64,000 bases of DNA from Methylomonas methanica (GTDB taxonomy: Bacteria > Pseudomonadota > Gammaproteobacteria > Methylococcales > Methylomonadaceae), in assembly GCA_001644045.1 (NCBI GenBank), contig LUUF01000103.1:1-64000 (forward strand). Reading direction: 5' to 3'. The notes beneath the pieces are model-generated. The model was not told where the DNA came from. It did not search any database and saw nothing but the letters and a program-made list of their open reading frames with translations. Position numbers and translations under genes: made by a program. Below, piece by piece: positions 27,999 to 37,400 of this stretch (positions are counted from its first letter, which is position 1; every line of letters begins with the position of its first letter).

Positions 27999-28952
27999 TC
28001 AACTTTTTTCCAATTCGTCACCGAGATTATTCAAAAACCACATTGCCGCGATTTGCTTGTGTAAATCGTCAAATTTACTCTGCAAGCCGTCCAGTACTTG
28101 ATGCAACTGCTCCGGCGTAGTCTGCTTAATGTCGATTGCCAATATCTCTTGTTCCAATTGCTCCATCTGCGGGAATAGCTCGGCGGCATTCGGCAAGCGC
28201 TTGATGCAGTAGGTGATCTCTTCGATACAGTGCACTATGGCCCTGGGAAAGTCCGGGTTTTTCAACAGATAATTCAACACATCCTCACCGTTAATCCGAT
28301 TACGGACGTGCTTGCGGTACATCAACACCGCGCTCAGCGACTTCAAGACATTGATCCACAAAATGGTTTCGTACTCGCGCATCTTGGTGCTGCGATTTTC
28401 GGCCAGCAGTACGGTGCCGAAGTCCATAATCCGGCTGGTCATGTCTGCACGCTCCAGATTACGGCCGATACAGATAAACCGGGCGCTATCGCTACGGCTC
28501 ATCGCCCCGGCCATGAAACCGGTAAAGCGCTGGCAACCCGCCATGATTTCCTGCAAAAACAGTGCCCTACCCCGACGATTGGACAGGCTGTCCAGATTGT
28601 TATTGGCGTATAGATACATCTCGTTGACCTGCTGCCAGGCTTCGTCGGGCATCAGTTCCCGGCTGGTACGGATATTCTCGCGGGCAAACGACAGGGACGC
28701 CAACAGCGAACCGGGGTTGTTCATATCGGCGAGTAAAAACCGGGTGGTATTCTGCTCACTGGGATTTTTAAAACGCTGATAAAACGCCTCTTCCACGCCG
28801 CAAATGTTCAGCAGATTGCGCCAGCCCATCTCCACCCCGTAAGGCAAGTCGTAGATTAAATGCATCGTGGCGCTGATCAGGCGGGCGGTGTTTTCGGTGC
28901 GCTCCAGGTAACGAGCCATCCAGTACAAACGTTCGGCGGATCGCGATAACAT
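27999..28952 (-). CDS. Alpha-E domain protein
   Basis: A 317-aa all-helical protein beginning MLSRSAERLYWMARYLERTENTARL-like, the hallmark of the alpha-E (DUF403) family. These proteins occur beside circularly permuted ATP-grasp enzymes and transglutaminase-like proteins and are predicted, from comparative genomics by Iyer and colleagues, to belong to a peptide-forming system. Biochemical function is not established. The ATG at 28952 is one base after the upstream ATP-grasp stop, with an AGGGAG ribosome-binding site inside that gene, so the two are translationally coupled. Confidence 0.88.
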   Translation of the reverse strand: MLSRSAERLYWMARYLERTENTARLISATMHLIYDLPYGVEMGWRNLLNICGVEEAFYQRFKNPSEQNTTRFLLADMNNPGSLLASLSFARENIRTSRELMPDEAWQQVNEMYLYANNNLDSLSNRRGRALFLQEIMAGCQRFTGFMAGAMSRSDSARFICIGRNLERADMTSRIMDFGTVLLAENRSTKMREYETILWINVLKSLSAVLMYRKHVRNRINGEDVLNYLLKNPDFPRAIVHCIEEITYCIKRLPNAAELFPQMEQLEQEILAIDIKQTTPEQLHQVLDGLQSKFDDLHKQIAAMWFLNNLGDELEKS

Positions 28953-28953
28953 C

Positions 28954-30408
28954 TTATTGCTCCCTGTTGATAATCCAAGTGTCTTTACTGCCACCGCCCT
29001 GCGAAGAGTTCACGACTAGCGACCCGGCCCGCAACGCCACTCGCGTCAGACCGCCGGCTGTGACGAAGCTGTTTTCGCCTTGCAAAATGAATGGTCGCAA
29101 ATCGATATGCCGCGGCTCAAGTTTGTCGCTGCATAAGGTCGGGCAAGTCGATAAAGCCAGGGTCGGCTGAGCGATGTAATTACGCGGATTTTCCTGAATC
29201 AGTTTGTAAAATTGCTTGATCTCCTTTTGCGTGGCATGCGGCCCGACCAGCATGCCGTAGCCGCCGGACTCGTTAGCCGGCTTGACTACCAACTCAGACA
29301 AATGCGCCAACACATACGCACATTGCTCCGGATCGCTGCATAAGTAGGTCGGCACGTTGGGCAGGATGGGTTCTTCGTTTAAATAGTAGCGAATCATCTC
29401 CGGCACATAGGCATAGACCACCTTGTCGTCAGCCACGCCGGCGCCGGGCGCATTGGCCAACGCGACATTGCCGGCTTTCCAGGCCCGCATCAGGCCTTTG
29501 ACACCCAATACCGAATCCTTATGGAACACTTCAGGGTCGAGAAACAGGTCGTCGATGCGCCGGTAAATCACGTCGACTTTTTCCAGTCCCTTAATGGTGC
29601 GCATGTAAACGCAATCGTCATCCTTGACCAACAAATCGCCGCCTTCCACCAATTCCGCGCCCATTTGCTGCGCCAGGAACGCGTGTTCGAAATAAGCCGA
29701 GTTGTAAATGCCTGGGGTCAATACCGCGATTTGCGGCGTGTCGTCGGCGTCCGACACCAGCGAAGCCAGCATTTCGAACAACTGGGTCGGGTAATCGTCC
29801 ACCGGCAAAATATTCAAATTTTCCAATAACTCCGGAAATATCCGTTTGGTAATCACCCGGTTTTCGATCATGTACGAGACGCCGGACGGCACGCGCAGAT
29901 TGTCTTCCAGCACGTATAGCTTGCCGTCGCCGGCCCGCACCAGATCGCTGCCGCAGATATTGGCCCAGCTACCGAACTTAGGCTGCATGCCTAAACATTC
30001 CTTGCGGAAATTGCTGGAACTGTTGATCAGCTCCGCCGGCACCAGACCATCCTTGATAATCTGTTGCTGGTTATAGACATCGTTAATAAAGCAGTTCAAG
30101 GCTTTCAATCGTTGTTTCAGGCCGGCCTCCACCGCTTGCCATTCCTGAAAATCGATCAGGCGCGGAATGATGTCGAAGGGCCAGGCTCGATCGATATTGC
30201 CTTCGTCGCTGTAGACGGTAAAGGTGATGCCCATCTCCATGATGGCCGCTTCCGCTGCCGACAGCCGGCCTTTGATGGCGTCCATGCCCAAAGATTGTAA
30301 GTACTGACTCAAACTGGCGCAGGCATCGCGAGGCCTGCCGCCCGCGGCTATCATCTCGTCGTAGGCCTTGTCGGCGCTGTAATCCGCCCAAATTGTTGGT
30401 GTAACCAT
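28954..30408 (-). CDS. Circularly permuted ATP-grasp protein, split form
   Basis: A 484-aa member of the circularly permuted ATP-grasp type 2 family (DUF404/DUF407). Landmarks: GMGITFTVY-like FTVYSDEG near residue 66, LEDNLRVPSGVSYM, the VLTPG segment, YRRIDDLFLDP, VVKPANESGGYGM (glycine loop for ATP) and NSSQGGGSKDTW near the C-terminus. Relatives are predicted amide or peptide ligases. The start at 30408 has an AAGGA site; a longer form beginning at 30486 is possible but unusual for the family. It is paired with the alpha-E gene downstream and is divergent from the fused paralogue. Confidence 0.9.
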   Translation of the reverse strand: MVTPTIWADYSADKAYDEMIAAGGRPRDACASLSQYLQSLGMDAIKGRLSAAEAAIMEMGITFTVYSDEGNIDRAWPFDIIPRLIDFQEWQAVEAGLKQRLKALNCFINDVYNQQQIIKDGLVPAELINSSSNFRKECLGMQPKFGSWANICGSDLVRAGDGKLYVLEDNLRVPSGVSYMIENRVITKRIFPELLENLNILPVDDYPTQLFEMLASLVSDADDTPQIAVLTPGIYNSAYFEHAFLAQQMGAELVEGGDLLVKDDDCVYMRTIKGLEKVDVIYRRIDDLFLDPEVFHKDSVLGVKGLMRAWKAGNVALANAPGAGVADDKVVYAYVPEMIRYYLNEEPILPNVPTYLCSDPEQCAYVLAHLSELVVKPANESGGYGMLVGPHATQKEIKQFYKLIQENPRNYIAQPTLALSTCPTLCSDKLEPRHIDLRPFILQGENSFVTAGGLTRVALRAGSLVVNSSQGGGSKDTWIINREQ

Positions 30409-30877
30409 GCTGTATACATCCTTGAACGTTGCTTTTATGGTGCGAGTCCGCGCAGAGTTGGTGCAAAAACTGCCGCACCATTTCAACGCAAACCGGTTCT
30501 AATGCGTTAATTGAAATAAAGCAATAGCAATGCCAAGTTGTAAGCTTACTAGCCGTACCCGCTTAGTATTTGCTCGACCGCGCCAGGTTTATTTAGCCAT
30601 TCGTGCTCGGAAATACCCTTTAGTTCAGAAGCTTGAATCGAGCGAATGTTTTATATTGGACTCCTCAAGGCAGAGCGGCCTAATCCATGCGGCCGGCCAT
30701 GCTCTCGGCTTTTTCTTTACGTAACGGCATGTTTCTTGCGGGTTTCTTGAACTACGCATCAAACCGAAGTCTCGTCAGAATCAGCAGCGGCGCGAAAAAT
30801 CCGGCTTGGAAAACATAAATAAACGAGATCGGCTTTGATAAATTGCGCAATACCCGGTAAACCGGCAAACTAAACCT
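30409..30877. other. Divergent intergenic region between the two ATP-grasp modules
   Basis: This 469-bp stretch separates the split and fused ATP-grasp modules and must hold promoters for both. Visible structure: TGGTGC at 30438 and 30459, 21 bp apart, and an inverted GCACCA at 30475, close to the minus-strand gene start. No convincing protein-coding frame or RNA gene is seen, and no consensus sigma70 promoter stands out on either strand. Confidence 0.6.
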
Positions 30878-33409
30878 ATGAAAACCTTAAGTACACCAGA
30901 AGCTTTCGCGCCGGGGTACCGCCTCGACAAGGGCATCCACGACGAAATGCTGGACGAGACTAGCCGGGTTAGGCCGCATTGGGCGCATCTGATGCAGGCA
31001 TTGCAACAGCTCGGTCCCCGCGAAGTCGGCCAACGCCATCAGGAAGCGCTAAAGCTGCTGCGCGAAAACGGCGTCACCTATAATGTCTACGGCGACCCGG
31101 ACGGTATCAACCGCCCCTGGCAACTCGACCCGATACCGCTATTGGTATCCGGCGACGAGTGGTTCGATATCGAGGCAGGGCTGCTGCAACGCGCCGAACT
31201 GTTGAACCTGATTTTGGCCGATCTGTACGGCCCGCGTCAGCTCATCAAGAAAAACCTGTTGCCCTTGGAGCTGATATACAACCACGGCGGTTTTCTGCGC
31301 GTTTGCGACCAGGTTCGCTTGCCCGGCCAGCATCAATTGGTACTGTGCGCCGCCGACCTGGCGCGCGGCCCGGATAAAAAGATGTGGGTGCTGGGCGACC
31401 GCACGCAAGCGCCATCGGGCGCCGGCTACGCGCTGGAAAACCGTTTGGCCATGTCGCGGGTCTTGCCCAGCTTGTTCCGCGATACTCACGTCCATCGCCT
31501 GGCGCGTTTCTTCCAGTCCCTGCGCGCCGGCCTGAATGCCATCGCCCCCGGCGACGCCGACACCCCGCGCGTGGTGGTCCTCACTCCCGGCCCGCTGAAC
31601 GAAACCTTCTTCGAACACGCCTATCTGGCTTCCTATCTGGGTTACCCGCTGGTACAAGGCGACGACCTGACCATTCGCGACGGTTATGTCTGGCTGAAAT
31701 CGCTGGTCGGCTTGCAGCGGGTGGATGTGATTTTGCGCCGGGTGGACGACAATTACTGCGACCCGTTGGAACTGCGCGAGGACTCGCGTCTAGGCGTCCC
31801 CGGCTTATTGGAAGTGGTCAGACGCGGCAATGTGGCGATTGCCAATCCGCTGGGTAGCGGCGTGCTGGAGAACCCCGGCATCATGCCCTTCCTGCCGGGT
31901 ATCGCCAAATACTTCCTGGGCCAAACCCTAAAGTTAAATTCGATCGCCACCTGGTGGTGCGGCCAAGCCCGCGAGTTAAATTACGTGCTCGCCAATCTGG
32001 AACGCCTGGTCATCAAACCGATATACCGCAAGCCTGGCGAGCACTCGGTGTTCGGCCATCAACTCAGCCGTGCGCAATTAGCGGACTGGCGCGCGCGCAT
32101 CAAGGCCCGCCCGGCACTTTACGTCGGCCAGGAATACGAGAGCTTTTCGACCGTACCGGCGCTGGTCACCGGCGGCTACGAACCCCGGCAAACCCTGCTG
32201 CGCTGCTTCATGGTGGCGCGTGCGGACGGTTATACCCTGATGCCGGGCGGCCTGAGCCGCAGCGCGCCGCAGTACGGCAATATGATGATCAGCAATCAAA
32301 CCGGCGGCATCAGTAAAGATACCTGGGTGGTTGCCACCGAACCGCAGCATCCGGCCATTCCGGCCAAGCGCGGCAATAGCCTGACCGGCCACGGCAATGC
32401 CTTACCCAGCCGCGCGGCGGACAATATTTTCTGGGTGGGCCGCAATGCGGAACGCGCGGAAGGCGGCGTGCGCCTGTTGCGCGCCACGATAAAAAAACTG
32501 TTCAGCAACCCTGATCGCGACAGCCCAGACTATCAGCTCAGCCTGGAAACCCTGCTGCGTTGCGTCACCAGCATGACCGGTACTTACCCCGGTTTTTTCG
32601 CCGAAGATAACGAAAATTTGTTGCAGGCCCCCGAAGCCGAATTACTGGCGGTAGTCGCCGACGAAAGCCGGGCAGGCAGCCTGGCCAATACGGTAAACCG
32701 CATGACCCAATCCGGTTACGCGGTACGCGATTTATGGTCGTCGGATACCTGGCGGGTCATCGACGAAATTGAAGAACAGGTTTCCGAGGCGCGGCGTCTG
32801 GGTAAAACCGGTTTATGGTCTATGCAGGAACAAATGGACCAGCTGATCACCACGCTCTCGGCATTCAGCGGCCTGGTCATGGAAAGTATGACGCGCGGCA
32901 ACGGCTGGCTGTTTCTGGACATCGGCCGGCGCCTGGAACGCGGTTTGCAGCTGGTTTCGGTACTGAGAACCGCGTTTGCGATGCCGCAAAGCGAAGCGGC
33001 GGAAACCCGCCTGATAGAATCTCTGCTGGATACCAGCGACAACCTGATTTGCTATCGCCAGCATTACCGCAGCAATCTGGAGCTGGCCTCGTTTCTGGAG
33101 TTGCTGCTGATGGACCCCAACAACCCCCGCTCACTGGCCTATCAAATCGCCCGTTTGCAGGAACATGTCGGCAAACTGCCGCGCGAACCCAGCACGCGCC
33201 GTATTAGCGCCGAAGAGCGGCTATTATTAGAGGCTAGTTGCATTCTGAATATCGCCAACATCGAAGATTTGTTGAGCGTGTCTGAAACCGGCATTCGCGA
33301 AGCGTTGGACCAACAACTGAGCAAAATTTACGCACTGCTGGCCGCGCTGTCCGATACCTTGACCGCCAACTATTTCCGCCACGGGGATGCGCCGCAATCG
33401 CTGTCCTAA
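30878..33409 (+). CDS. Fused circularly permuted ATP-grasp/alpha-E protein
   Basis: An 843-aa fusion: residues about 1-480 form a circularly permuted ATP-grasp domain (YNVYGDPDGINRPW, GAGYALENR, VVLTPGPLNETFFEH, LRRVDDNYCDP, VIKPIYRKPGEHSVFG, NQTGGISKDTW), and residues about 500-830 form an alpha-E domain starting PSRAADNIFWVGRNAERAE. The glycine loop SGGYG of the split paralogue is replaced by PGEHSVFG, as usual in fused members. The next gene encodes a transglutaminase-like protein 10 nt downstream. The pairing supports a peptide-ligation and cleavage role by family analogy only. Confidence 0.9.
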   Translation: MKTLSTPEAFAPGYRLDKGIHDEMLDETSRVRPHWAHLMQALQQLGPREVGQRHQEALKLLRENGVTYNVYGDPDGINRPWQLDPIPLLVSGDEWFDIEAGLLQRAELLNLILADLYGPRQLIKKNLLPLELIYNHGGFLRVCDQVRLPGQHQLVLCAADLARGPDKKMWVLGDRTQAPSGAGYALENRLAMSRVLPSLFRDTHVHRLARFFQSLRAGLNAIAPGDADTPRVVVLTPGPLNETFFEHAYLASYLGYPLVQGDDLTIRDGYVWLKSLVGLQRVDVILRRVDDNYCDPLELREDSRLGVPGLLEVVRRGNVAIANPLGSGVLENPGIMPFLPGIAKYFLGQTLKLNSIATWWCGQARELNYVLANLERLVIKPIYRKPGEHSVFGHQLSRAQLADWRARIKARPALYVGQEYESFSTVPALVTGGYEPRQTLLRCFMVARADGYTLMPGGLSRSAPQYGNMMISNQTGGISKDTWVVATEPQHPAIPAKRGNSLTGHGNALPSRAADNIFWVGRNAERAEGGVRLLRATIKKLFSNPDRDSPDYQLSLETLLRCVTSMTGTYPGFFAEDNENLLQAPEAELLAVVADESRAGSLANTVNRMTQSGYAVRDLWSSDTWRVIDEIEEQVSEARRLGKTGLWSMQEQMDQLITTLSAFSGLVMESMTRGNGWLFLDIGRRLERGLQLVSVLRTAFAMPQSEAAETRLIESLLDTSDNLICYRQHYRSNLELASFLELLLMDPNNPRSLAYQIARLQEHVGKLPREPSTRRISAEERLLLEASCILNIANIEDLLSVSETGIREALDQQLSKIYALLAALSDTLTANYFRHGDAPQSLS

Positions 33410-33419
33410 GGGAGTCACC

Positions 33420-34301
33420 ATGCGTTATCGGGTTACCCATACCACTACCTACCGTTACCAACAAGCCGTGGGCTTGTCCTACAACGAAGTCAGGATGCAG
33501 CCGCGCCCCTGTCCGAATCAGCAACTGCTCAGCTCGCAGCTGAAAATCAATCCCTTGCCCTGCGACTATCGGACCCGCACCGATTTTTTCGGCAATCAAG
33601 TAGCCTGGTTTTCCATTCGCGAGCCGCATCGGGAATTTGTGGTCACGGCCAGCAGCGAAGTACAGATTTTTGCGCAATCGGTGCAATTGGACTTCAACCA
33701 CGGCATGAGCTGGGAACTGGTCAAGGAAGCGCTCTGGAACGACAGAAGCGAGCCGCTACTGGAGGCCCGGCAATTTGCATTGGATTCGCCGTTCATCTCT
33801 GCCGATGCCGAGCTGGCCGGTTATGCGCAAGCCTCCTTCACGCCCGGCAAGGCGTTGATCGAAGCGATACACGATCTGATGCAACGTATTCACCGCGACT
33901 TCACCTTCGACCCGGAATTCACCAACCTGGCCACGCCGCTGACCACCGTACTGCAACACCGGCGCGGCGTCTGTCAGGATTTTGCCCATCTGGCCATAGG
34001 TTGCATCCGCTCGCAAGGTCTGGCGGCCCGCTATGTCAGCGGCTATATCGAAACCCTGCCGCCGCCCGGCAAGAAAAAACTGGTGGGCGCCGATGCCTCG
34101 CATGCCTGGTTCTCGGTGTACCTGCCGGACCTGGGCTGGATGGATTTCGACCCCACCAACAACCAATTGCCGGGCGACCGGCACATCACCGTGGCCTGGG
34201 GCCGCGATTACAGCGACGTCACACCGTTAAAAGGGGTAATTTTCGGCGGTCAGAACCACGAGTTGAAAGTCGCGGTGGAAGTTGAAAATTTGGGTGTATA
34301 A
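33420..34301 (+). CDS. Transglutaminase-like cysteine protease-fold protein
   Basis: A 293-aa protein with an N-terminal beta domain (MRYRVTHTTTYRY, typical of bacterial transglutaminase-like family members) and a papain-like core whose triad is visible: Cys185 in RGVCQDFAH, His228 in DASHAWFSV and Asp244 in DFDPTNN. Such proteins cleave or transfer amide bonds. The AAGGGAG ribosome-binding site directly follows the stop of the fused ATP-grasp gene, so they form an operon. No signal peptide is seen, so it is probably cytoplasmic. Confidence 0.9.
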   Translation: MRYRVTHTTTYRYQQAVGLSYNEVRMQPRPCPNQQLLSSQLKINPLPCDYRTRTDFFGNQVAWFSIREPHREFVVTASSEVQIFAQSVQLDFNHGMSWELVKEALWNDRSEPLLEARQFALDSPFISADAELAGYAQASFTPGKALIEAIHDLMQRIHRDFTFDPEFTNLATPLTTVLQHRRGVCQDFAHLAIGCIRSQGLAARYVSGYIETLPPPGKKKLVGADASHAWFSVYLPDLGWMDFDPTNNQLPGDRHITVAWGRDYSDVTPLKGVIFGGQNHELKVAVEVENLGV

Positions 34302-34479
34302 AAAACCACGAACGGACTCAGATGAAACGCGCGCTAAGCCATAGCACCGTTAACTTTCATCCGTTTGGGTGCGTGCCGAAACACGAACACTTAGCCCGTG
34401 ACAAAACCTTGTATTTCGTGAGATAAACAGAATATTTTGTCTGTCTATTTGTAAGTTTTTAATAAATCAAGGTAATCTC

Positions 34480-37400
34480 TTGCGCCGTTTTTTGACCTTT
34501 TCCAATGTAGAACTAGTCCGCCTTATCGGCCTAGCTGCCGCCTACGCGCTTGTTGCGAAACTGGTGTTGATGTTTTTCGCCACCAATTACGTAATATCCA
34601 TCATCTGGCCGCCCGGTGGCATCGCACTGGCAGCCTTGTTGCTCGGCGGTAAAAAATTGTGGCCCGGCGTGTTCCTGGGCGCCTTGATCGGCAGCCTGTG
34701 GGCAGGCAATCCGCTGGCGCAGGCCTTGCCTATCGCTTGCGGCAATACCGTTGAAGCACTTGGCGGCTGCTATTTGCTGGGCAAGACTCGCAAACTGCAA
34801 CAACCGCAAGACTACTTGCGCATACTGTTTGCCGGCACCCTGGCTTCGGTCGTCGCGGCAATGGTGGGCTCCTTAACCTTGTTACATTTCGGCGCAATAA
34901 CGGTGCAGCAATGGCCGACCAATCTGGCGCATTGGTGGATGGGCGATGTCTTGGGTATTGCAATAGTCACGCCTCTTATTCTGGTCTGGCGGCAACCGCC
35001 AAGTTTTGATTGGAATCCGTATCAAGTTTGGCGGGCCTTGCTTTATGTAACAACAGCGTTTCTGGCGGGACAAATGATTTTCCTGGACTGGCCGTTGCAT
35101 CTTGGCCATTACGGCAAAGCTTTTTATATGTTCGCTTTTCTGGTTTACGGCGCACTGCGTTTTGGCTTACACGGCACGTTGTTACTGATCAGCATGGTAA
35201 TGCTGCAAAGTATGTTCGGCGTGATTTTTCATGTAGGTTTTTTTGCAGCCGACAGCAGTGAAACCGGCTTATTGCTGCAATGGTCATTTTTGCTGGTGCT
35301 GTCCAGCGTCGGCATTTCCCTGGCGCTGGCCATCGAGCGCTACCAGCAGTCTGAACAAGTAGCCAAAGATCTCGGCGATTTCAATCAATATATTTTGCAA
35401 TCCATCCAGGAAGGCGTGGTTGTTTACGATCTGCATGGCCGTATCAAGTTATGGAACAGCTTTCTGGAAATCCTTAGCGGTCAAACCCAAGCCGACTGTC
35501 TAGGGAAAACACCGATCGAGCTGTTCCCCTGGCTGGAACAAACGGAAATCCCGCATGGCATTCAAAGAGCCCTGCACGGAGAAACAATTCACCATCCCCC
35601 GTTCCCCGCCAATGACGGCCGCTGGATCAGCTCCATGCAAATGCCTTTGCGTGACGATAACAAGCAAATTGTCGGCGTCATCGAGCTAGTTAAGGACGAA
35701 TCGTCAAACATCGAATTCGGCAAATCCCTGTCGGTCAGCGAACTGCGCTTTCAAAGCATTCTCGACAACACCCCCACGGTAATTTACAGCAAAGATTTGG
35801 AAGGCCAATACCTGCTGATCAATCGCCAATTCGAAAAGTTGTTCGCGGTTAATAACAAAGACATCAAAGGCAAGCGGGATATGGATTTGTTTCCCGCCGA
35901 CCAAGCCGAGCAGCTGCGGGAGCACGACTTACAGGTATTAAATAGCGGCCAGGCGCAGATATTCGAAGAAAAACTCCCCCATCAGGATGGCGAAATCCAT
36001 ACCTATTTGTCGCATAAATTTCCGCTGCGCAATGCGCAAGGCGAAATTTACGCGGTATGCGGCATTTCCACGGACATCAGCGAACGCAAACAATCGGAAA
36101 AATTATTGCAAGAAAGCGAGTTGCGCTGGAAGTTTGCGCTGGAAAGCGGCGGCGACGGGGTCTGGGATTGGGATCTAACCAACGGCAAAGTGTTTCTGTC
36201 GCCGCGCTGCATGGAAATTCTGAACTTTAACGAACAGGATAGGGACAACGATTACCGCAATTGGGAAGCCACGATACACCCGGAAGACAGCGCCAGAATG
36301 ATGGCCGACTTACAAACGCATCTGGAAAACCGCAGCGAGCGCTTCAGCAACGAGCACCGGGTCAAACATGGCGAGGAACAATGGCGTTGGATTCTGACTC
36401 GCGGTTTGGTGATCAGCCGCGATATGAATGGCAAGGCTTTGCGCATGATCGGCACCCAAACCGACATCACCGAACGCAAACAACTGCAATGGCTGCAATT
36501 ATCCAAGATCGTCGATGGTTCGCCGGAGGCGACGCTATTAGTCGGGGAAAACGGCGTCATCAAACTCGCCAACCCACCCGCCGCGAAAGTGTTTGTCTAT
36601 GCATTGACAGATTTGATCGGCCAGACTGTCGATGCCCTGGTACCTGAACGTGCCCGCGCCAAACACCCGGAACAGCGCGCGCAATTTTTACTGGAAAACA
36701 AAGCCCGGCCGATGAGCGCCAGCCGTTCGCTAACCGCGATACGCGGCAACGGCGTGGAATTTCCGGTGGAAATCAGTTTGACGCCTATCGACATCGACAA
36801 CCGGCGTTACATCCTAGTGTCTGTTCTGGACATCAGCGAACGTAAACGACTCGAACACGAAATGCAGTTGATGGCGATGATTTATCAGGCCATCGGCGAA
36901 GCGGTAATGGTCGCGGATGCCGATAATCATATCATCGCGATCAACGAAGCGTTTACCCGCCTGACCGGCTACACAGCGGAGGATGCGATAGGGAAATCCA
37001 CCGACATTCTGAAGTCGGGCCGACACGATCCGGATTTTTATCAAACCATGTGGCACTCGCTGTTACAAACCGGCCACTGGCAAGGCGAAATCTGGAATAA
37101 ACGCAAAAACGGCGATATTTACCACGAATGGCTGGTGATCAACACCATTTACAGCGAACAGGGCGAAGTGGAACGCCGGGTGGCGATGTTTTCGGAAATT
37201 ACCGAGCAAAAACATGTCGAACAAACCATCTGGCGCCAAGCCAATTTCGACCCACTCACCGATCTGGCCAACCGGCGCATGTTCCAGGATCGCTTGAATC
37301 AGGAAATCAAAAAAGCCCATCGCGATAAAAACAGTTTGGCGGTAATGTTGCTGGATCTGGACCGCTTCAAGGAGATCAACGATACCCTGGGCCATGGCAT

